7,985 nt of DNA from contig JBKHHW010000145.1 in NCBI GenBank assembly GCA_046538945.1, forward strand, positions 1 through 7,985. Reading direction: 5' to 3'. Positions within the stretch are counted from its first letter, which is position 1, and each line of letters starts with the position of its first letter. Positions 5,480 through 7,985 of the stretch are shown piece after piece. Source of the stretch: JAEZKC01 sp046538945 (GTDB lineage Bacteria; Fibrobacterota; Chitinivibrionia; Chitinivibrionales; Chitinispirillaceae). Below the pieces are notes generated by a model. The model saw only the letters and a program-made list of their open reading frames with translations. It was not told where the DNA came from and made no database searches. Both the position numbers and the translations under genes were made by a program.

Positions 5480-7093
5480 ATGCATTTTCATTACAAATCA
5501 GATCTTGCGCAAACTAAAACGGATTTCCTAAATGAAGCCAGCAACGGGTTTAAAGTACTCTCAACCGGGAGAACTGCAATGTACTCTCTATGGGGACTCC
5601 CTTTACTTCTCTTTTCTCTTGCATCTGCATCCATCTTTACTCAGAATAACCGCTATGAGCTCTCCTACGACTACATCAAAGCAACTGCGGATACAGTTTC
5701 CGACACCACAGCGACACCTTTTTTCTCTGTCCCAGAACAAATAGATCTTCAAAAAGGCGATAAACGATTTCTGAGCCTGGTTCACGATGACCAAAGCATC
5801 TCTTTCACCCCCTATCTATCCCTGTTCAGCGAAACGTCCGGCGAAAATACAGATATTTTCACTTCCCTTCACGCCAGAGGCACCTACTCATCATCCTTTC
5901 TGAAAGCTTACATAGACATTCACGCCTACACAACCCGGAACAGCGCCACCAGCACTTCAAACGAGTTCTCCTACGAACGGTTCATCCGCAGTGATGAGCA
6001 TGTGCCCATTGAGGGATTCATGGATTTCAGAGTGAATCTTCCAGAGGCGTACATCGAAGCCAGCTACAAGAATCTGACTCTGCAGACCGGCAAGCGGAAA
6101 CTGCGCTGGGGCCCGGGCTACAAAGGGACGCTGGGGATGTCGGGAACAAGCTACAGTCCCTTTTTCCTCTATCACCTGCAGCTTGAATTCGGCGAACTGC
6201 TTCATCTTTCCAGTTTTCTCTGTTCCTACGATGATCCCTACCACTATAGAGACGAACTGGATGTCGACACTACTCTTAAAATAGCTAACAACAACAAAGC
6301 TCTTTCCATACTTCCTCCCCGCTACAGTGCCGGGCAGAGGATAAACGTGCGTCTGGGCAAGTATGTGCAGATCGGAATCTACGAACTGGTGACCTTCTTT
6401 GGCATGGAGGATTTCACCCACTTCGCCAACCCGCTGCAGATCTACTATCTTGGAAACCAGGCCAGCGGCACCAATAGTGCCAATCTGCTGGGAGGCATGG
6501 ATTTCAACATTCTTCTGGACAGATTCCGTATTTACGGCGAATTTCTCAATGATGATATCACCATGTTTGAAGACAAGGGAAATCCCGACAAATACGCACT
6601 TCAGCTGGGAATGGTCCATTATCCGAATTCACGGGTGGTAGCGGCGGGAGTAGAATATACCCACATTAGTCCCTACGTGTACGGACACTCCCGGGTGCTG
6701 AGCCGTCACGCGCTATGGGGAGAGAGCCTGGGCTGGCCCTACGGCAACGACCAGGATGTAGTCACGGGATACTGCATTTTCGACCTGGGTCCCGCTCTCA
6801 ATGCCCGGGCGGAGCTGAGCTACTGGCTCAGGGGCAGCGGTACGCTGAAAAGTGACTGGTACGCAGACGGCCGCCCCGATCTGGATCACGCTCCCTATTT
6901 TCCCCGGAATGCACAAGAAAAGGTCAGCGCTTATCTGAGTGCGGAGTACAGGCCATTGAACTGGCTTAGGAGTTCGATTGTGTACAGGCCCTCCTACAGT
7001 AAGGGGAAATTCAAGAATGCGCTTCAGGGGTCAATCAGTGTGGGAGTGCCTAAATCGGTGGAGTATGATCAAAACAAAGGGTGGGCAGATTAA
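5480..7093 (+). CDS. Wzi-like outer-membrane capsule/exopolysaccharide assembly protein
   Basis: Predicted outer-membrane beta-barrel of the capsule assembly Wzi family, whose characterised member in enteric bacteria helps hold capsular polysaccharide at the cell surface. Evidence: a hydrophobic export segment (MYSLWGLPLLLFSLASA, residues 34-50); alternating aromatic/polar strands throughout the rest; and family-like blocks GKRKLRWGPGYKGTLGMS (204-221), RYSAGQRINVRLGKYVQIGI (281-300), VEYTHISPYVYGH (391-403) and LGWPYGNDQD (417-426). Two starts are possible. The first ATG (5480) has GGAG 10 bases away and adds a 33-residue leader. The internal ATG at 5579 has GGGAG at 5567-5571 and 7-base spacing, and would make the signal segment truly N-terminal, though with no basic residue before it. 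I keep the longer frame but consider 5579 at least as likely. The C-terminus is WAD rather than the terminal Phe common in barrels. Location downstream of a WecA-type enzyme supports a surface-glycan role. Family call is confident; substrate is unknown. Confidence 0.85.
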   Translation: MHFHYKSDLAQTKTDFLNEASNGFKVLSTGRTAMYSLWGLPLLLFSLASASIFTQNNRYELSYDYIKATADTVSDTTATPFFSVPEQIDLQKGDKRFLSLVHDDQSISFTPYLSLFSETSGENTDIFTSLHARGTYSSSFLKAYIDIHAYTTRNSATSTSNEFSYERFIRSDEHVPIEGFMDFRVNLPEAYIEASYKNLTLQTGKRKLRWGPGYKGTLGMSGTSYSPFFLYHLQLEFGELLHLSSFLCSYDDPYHYRDELDVDTTLKIANNNKALSILPPRYSAGQRINVRLGKYVQIGIYELVTFFGMEDFTHFANPLQIYYLGNQASGTNSANLLGGMDFNILLDRFRIYGEFLNDDITMFEDKGNPDKYALQLGMVHYPNSRVVAAGVEYTHISPYVYGHSRVLSRHALWGESLGWPYGNDQDVVTGYCIFDLGPALNARAELSYWLRGSGTLKSDWYADGRPDLDHAPYFPRNAQEKVSAYLSAEYRPLNWLRSSIVYRPSYSKGKFKNALQGSISVGVPKSVEYDQNKGWAD

Positions 7094-7101
7094 GATGGAT
7101 C

Positions 7102-7141
7102 CTGATCAGTAGGAATAACAAGTTACCTAACAATCAGTTTT
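7102..7141 (+). terminator. Weak candidate terminator after the Wzi-like gene
   Basis: CTGAT (7102-7106) pairs with ATCAG (7133-7137) and TAGG (7110-7113) with CCTA (7126-7129) across a 3x3 internal loop, followed by four T (7138-7141). The stem is short, AT-rich and interrupted and the T-run is minimal, so termination would be inefficient at best. Confidence 0.25.
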
Positions 7142-7348
7142 CACCGGAGCACTATCCTAAAATTTGAATAGAAATACAGAGCCCCGAACCCAGGTTAGTG
7201 CATCTATAGACCCAACTGCTGAACTCCTCCTCGGTACAGCTTTCAGGTACTTGCGAAATTATCAAAAAACTTCCTTTCCCACGCAACAATTCCCCCCATG
7301 GGGCGTTAATCCTGTTCAAGCTGTTTTACGCGTTTCTCTCAAACCAAC

Positions 7349-7354
7349 AAGGAG
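7349..7354 (+). promoter_or_regulatory. Ribosome binding site AAGGAG of the DUF4168-like gene
   Basis: A full AAGGAG lies 10 bases before the ATG at 7365 and 13 before the second ATG at 7368, which favours the first as start. It is the strongest Shine-Dalgarno sequence in the window. Confidence 0.75.
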
Positions 7355-7364
7355 TTAAACTGAA

Positions 7365-7859
7365 ATGATGGGTTTCAAGAAAAAGCTGCGCTGGCCTGCG
7401 ATTGTTACCGGCGGCCTGGCGGTGATCATGCTTGTACTGGCTGCGGTGGGTTCCATTCCCGACTGGGGAGGAGCAGCGGCGGCGAAGGTGAGTGAACAGG
7501 ATCTGCAAAGTTTTGTCGAGGTGAACAAGAAGATGTTCTCCATCCAGACGGAGCTTGAAAAGCAGATGATCCAGGCAATCGAGGATAACGGGCTCACTGT
7601 CGAGCGCTATGTCGAGATCGCCAGCAAGGAGGATCCTGACCAAAGAGCCGAGGTGGCCTCGGAGAATGAGCTGGCGAAGGTGGAGAAGGTGACCCGGAAG
7701 GTGGACTCGATCAACGAGGATCTTCAGAAGAAAGGCCTGGAGCTGATCACAAAGCAGGGCCTTACCCCTGAAAAGTACGAGGAGATCGCCGTGAATGTTC
7801 AGAACTCCCCGGAAAACCAGAAGAAGTACAACGAGATGATGGGTGAAAGCCAGGGCTAA
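7365..7859 (+). CDS. DUF4168-like exported or membrane-anchored helical protein with two tandem repeats
   Basis: Protein of 164 residues. The N-terminus is basic (KKKLRW 5-10) followed by a hydrophobic helix about 12-30 and an Ala-rich stretch (37-40), so it is either anchored in the inner membrane with a periplasmic domain or cleaved after AAA. The rest is charged and strongly helical, with a pattern like the DUF4168 family: a start like SEQDLQSFVEV and the signature GLT.E.Y.EIA. That signature occurs twice, GLTVERYVEIA (76-86) and GLTPEKYEEIA (132-142). The segments 43-86 and 99-142 align without gaps at a 56-residue offset with 18 identities in 44 positions by my count, so the domain is an internal duplication. 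DUF4168 has no established function that I know of. The gene has its own ribosome binding site and is closed by a strong terminator, so it probably forms the last or only gene of its transcript; I found no convincing promoter in the 271-base spacer. Family assignment is by motif and moderately sure. Confidence 0.8.
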   Translation: MMGFKKKLRWPAIVTGGLAVIMLVLAAVGSIPDWGGAAAAKVSEQDLQSFVEVNKKMFSIQTELEKQMIQAIEDNGLTVERYVEIASKEDPDQRAEVASENELAKVEKVTRKVDSINEDLQKKGLELITKQGLTPEKYEEIAVNVQNSPENQKKYNEMMGESQG

Positions 7860-7889
7860 GATAGATATCTGAAGCTCATGGAGAAAAAG

Positions 7890-7925
7890 CGCGGATCTGC
7901 CGGAAAAGGCGGGTCCGCGTTTTTT
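7890..7925 (+). terminator. Rho-independent terminator after the DUF4168-like gene
   Basis: A 12-bp stem (7890-7901 with 7908-7919), GC-rich with two G-U pairs in RNA, closes a GGAAAA loop and is followed directly by six T (7920-7925). It starts 30 bases after the stop codon. This is a textbook intrinsic terminator and the only strong one in the window. Confidence 0.93.
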
Positions 7926-7985
7926 ATTGGGTGGGGAAGATTTTGGTTTCGAACCATTAACGGAGTTACGTTGAATTGATTCTTC

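Noticed and set aside
5957..6619. 220-codon open frame on the - strand
   Set aside because: Antisense to conserved Wzi blocks such as WGPGYKGTL; composition typical of a shadow frame.
7294..7303. CCCCATGGGG palindrome upstream of the DUF4168-like gene
   Set aside because: Only 4-bp arms around AT; expected by chance and not a usable hairpin.
7164..7358. 64-codon TTG-initiated frame before the DUF4168-like gene
   Set aside because: Starts at TTG without a Shine-Dalgarno sequence, and its 3' end covers the strong ribosome binding site of the next gene; the translation is featureless.
1..7985. CRISPR arrays, tRNA/rRNA genes, insertion sequences, attachment sites
   Set aside because: No regularly spaced repeats, cloverleaf-like sequences, terminal inverted repeats with a transposase, or integrase-like frames were seen on either strand.
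7926..7985. Possible gene start at the right edge (GGAG at 7962-7965 then TTG at 7971)
   Set aside because: The TTG frame stops after two codons and no other start with a usable frame follows before the edge.

Overview
The window comes from a Gram-negative (diderm) bacterium. An outer-membrane beta-barrel protein of the Wzi type is encoded, there are recognisable -35/-10 promoters and a strong Rho-independent terminator, and all five supported genes lie on the + strand. Base composition is moderate, neither AT- nor GC-extreme. No gene fixes the taxonomy. Wzi-like barrels of this style are familiar from Bacteroidota, Chlorobiota, Fibrobacterota and Proteobacteria, and I cannot choose between them.

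Layout. (1) Positions 1-2615 hold a P-type cation ATPase of the P2 (Ca2+-pump-like) group. Its 5' end is cut by the window edge. (2) Positions 2616-3288 are a 673-base stretch with no intact gene. It holds what looks like a decayed AraC-type helix-turn-helix coding remnant (about 2641-2823), a 15-bp palindrome (3117-3131), a second dyad (3027-3047) and a good sigma70-like promoter (3209-3237) just ahead of the next gene. (3) Positions 3289-5297 are a two-gene, 4-bp-overlapping unit. The first gene is a WecA/TagO-type polyprenyl-phosphate sugar-1-phosphate transferase with an unrecognised ~150-residue soluble tail. The second is a small protein made of a degenerate response-regulator receiver fold plus a C-terminal membrane helix. 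(4) Positions 5298-5479 are a leader with an extended -10 candidate and two mutually exclusive hairpins next to the ribosome binding site. (5) Positions 5480-7093 (or 5579-7093) encode a Wzi-like outer-membrane capsule/exopolysaccharide protein. (6) Positions 7094-7364 are a spacer. (7) Positions 7365-7859 encode a membrane-anchored or exported DUF4168-like helical protein built from two tandem 56-residue repeats, followed by a strong terminator (7890-7925).

How they may work together: the transferase would start assembly of a glycan on the undecaprenyl carrier at the inner membrane, and the Wzi-like barrel would act at the outer membrane on a surface polysaccharide. The membrane-tethered pseudo-receiver, translationally coupled to the transferase, is the most unusual element and could be a phosphorylation-independent partner or regulator of it. 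The ATPase and the DUF4168-like gene look like separate transcription units. Family assignments rest on motifs read by eye; no database search was possible.
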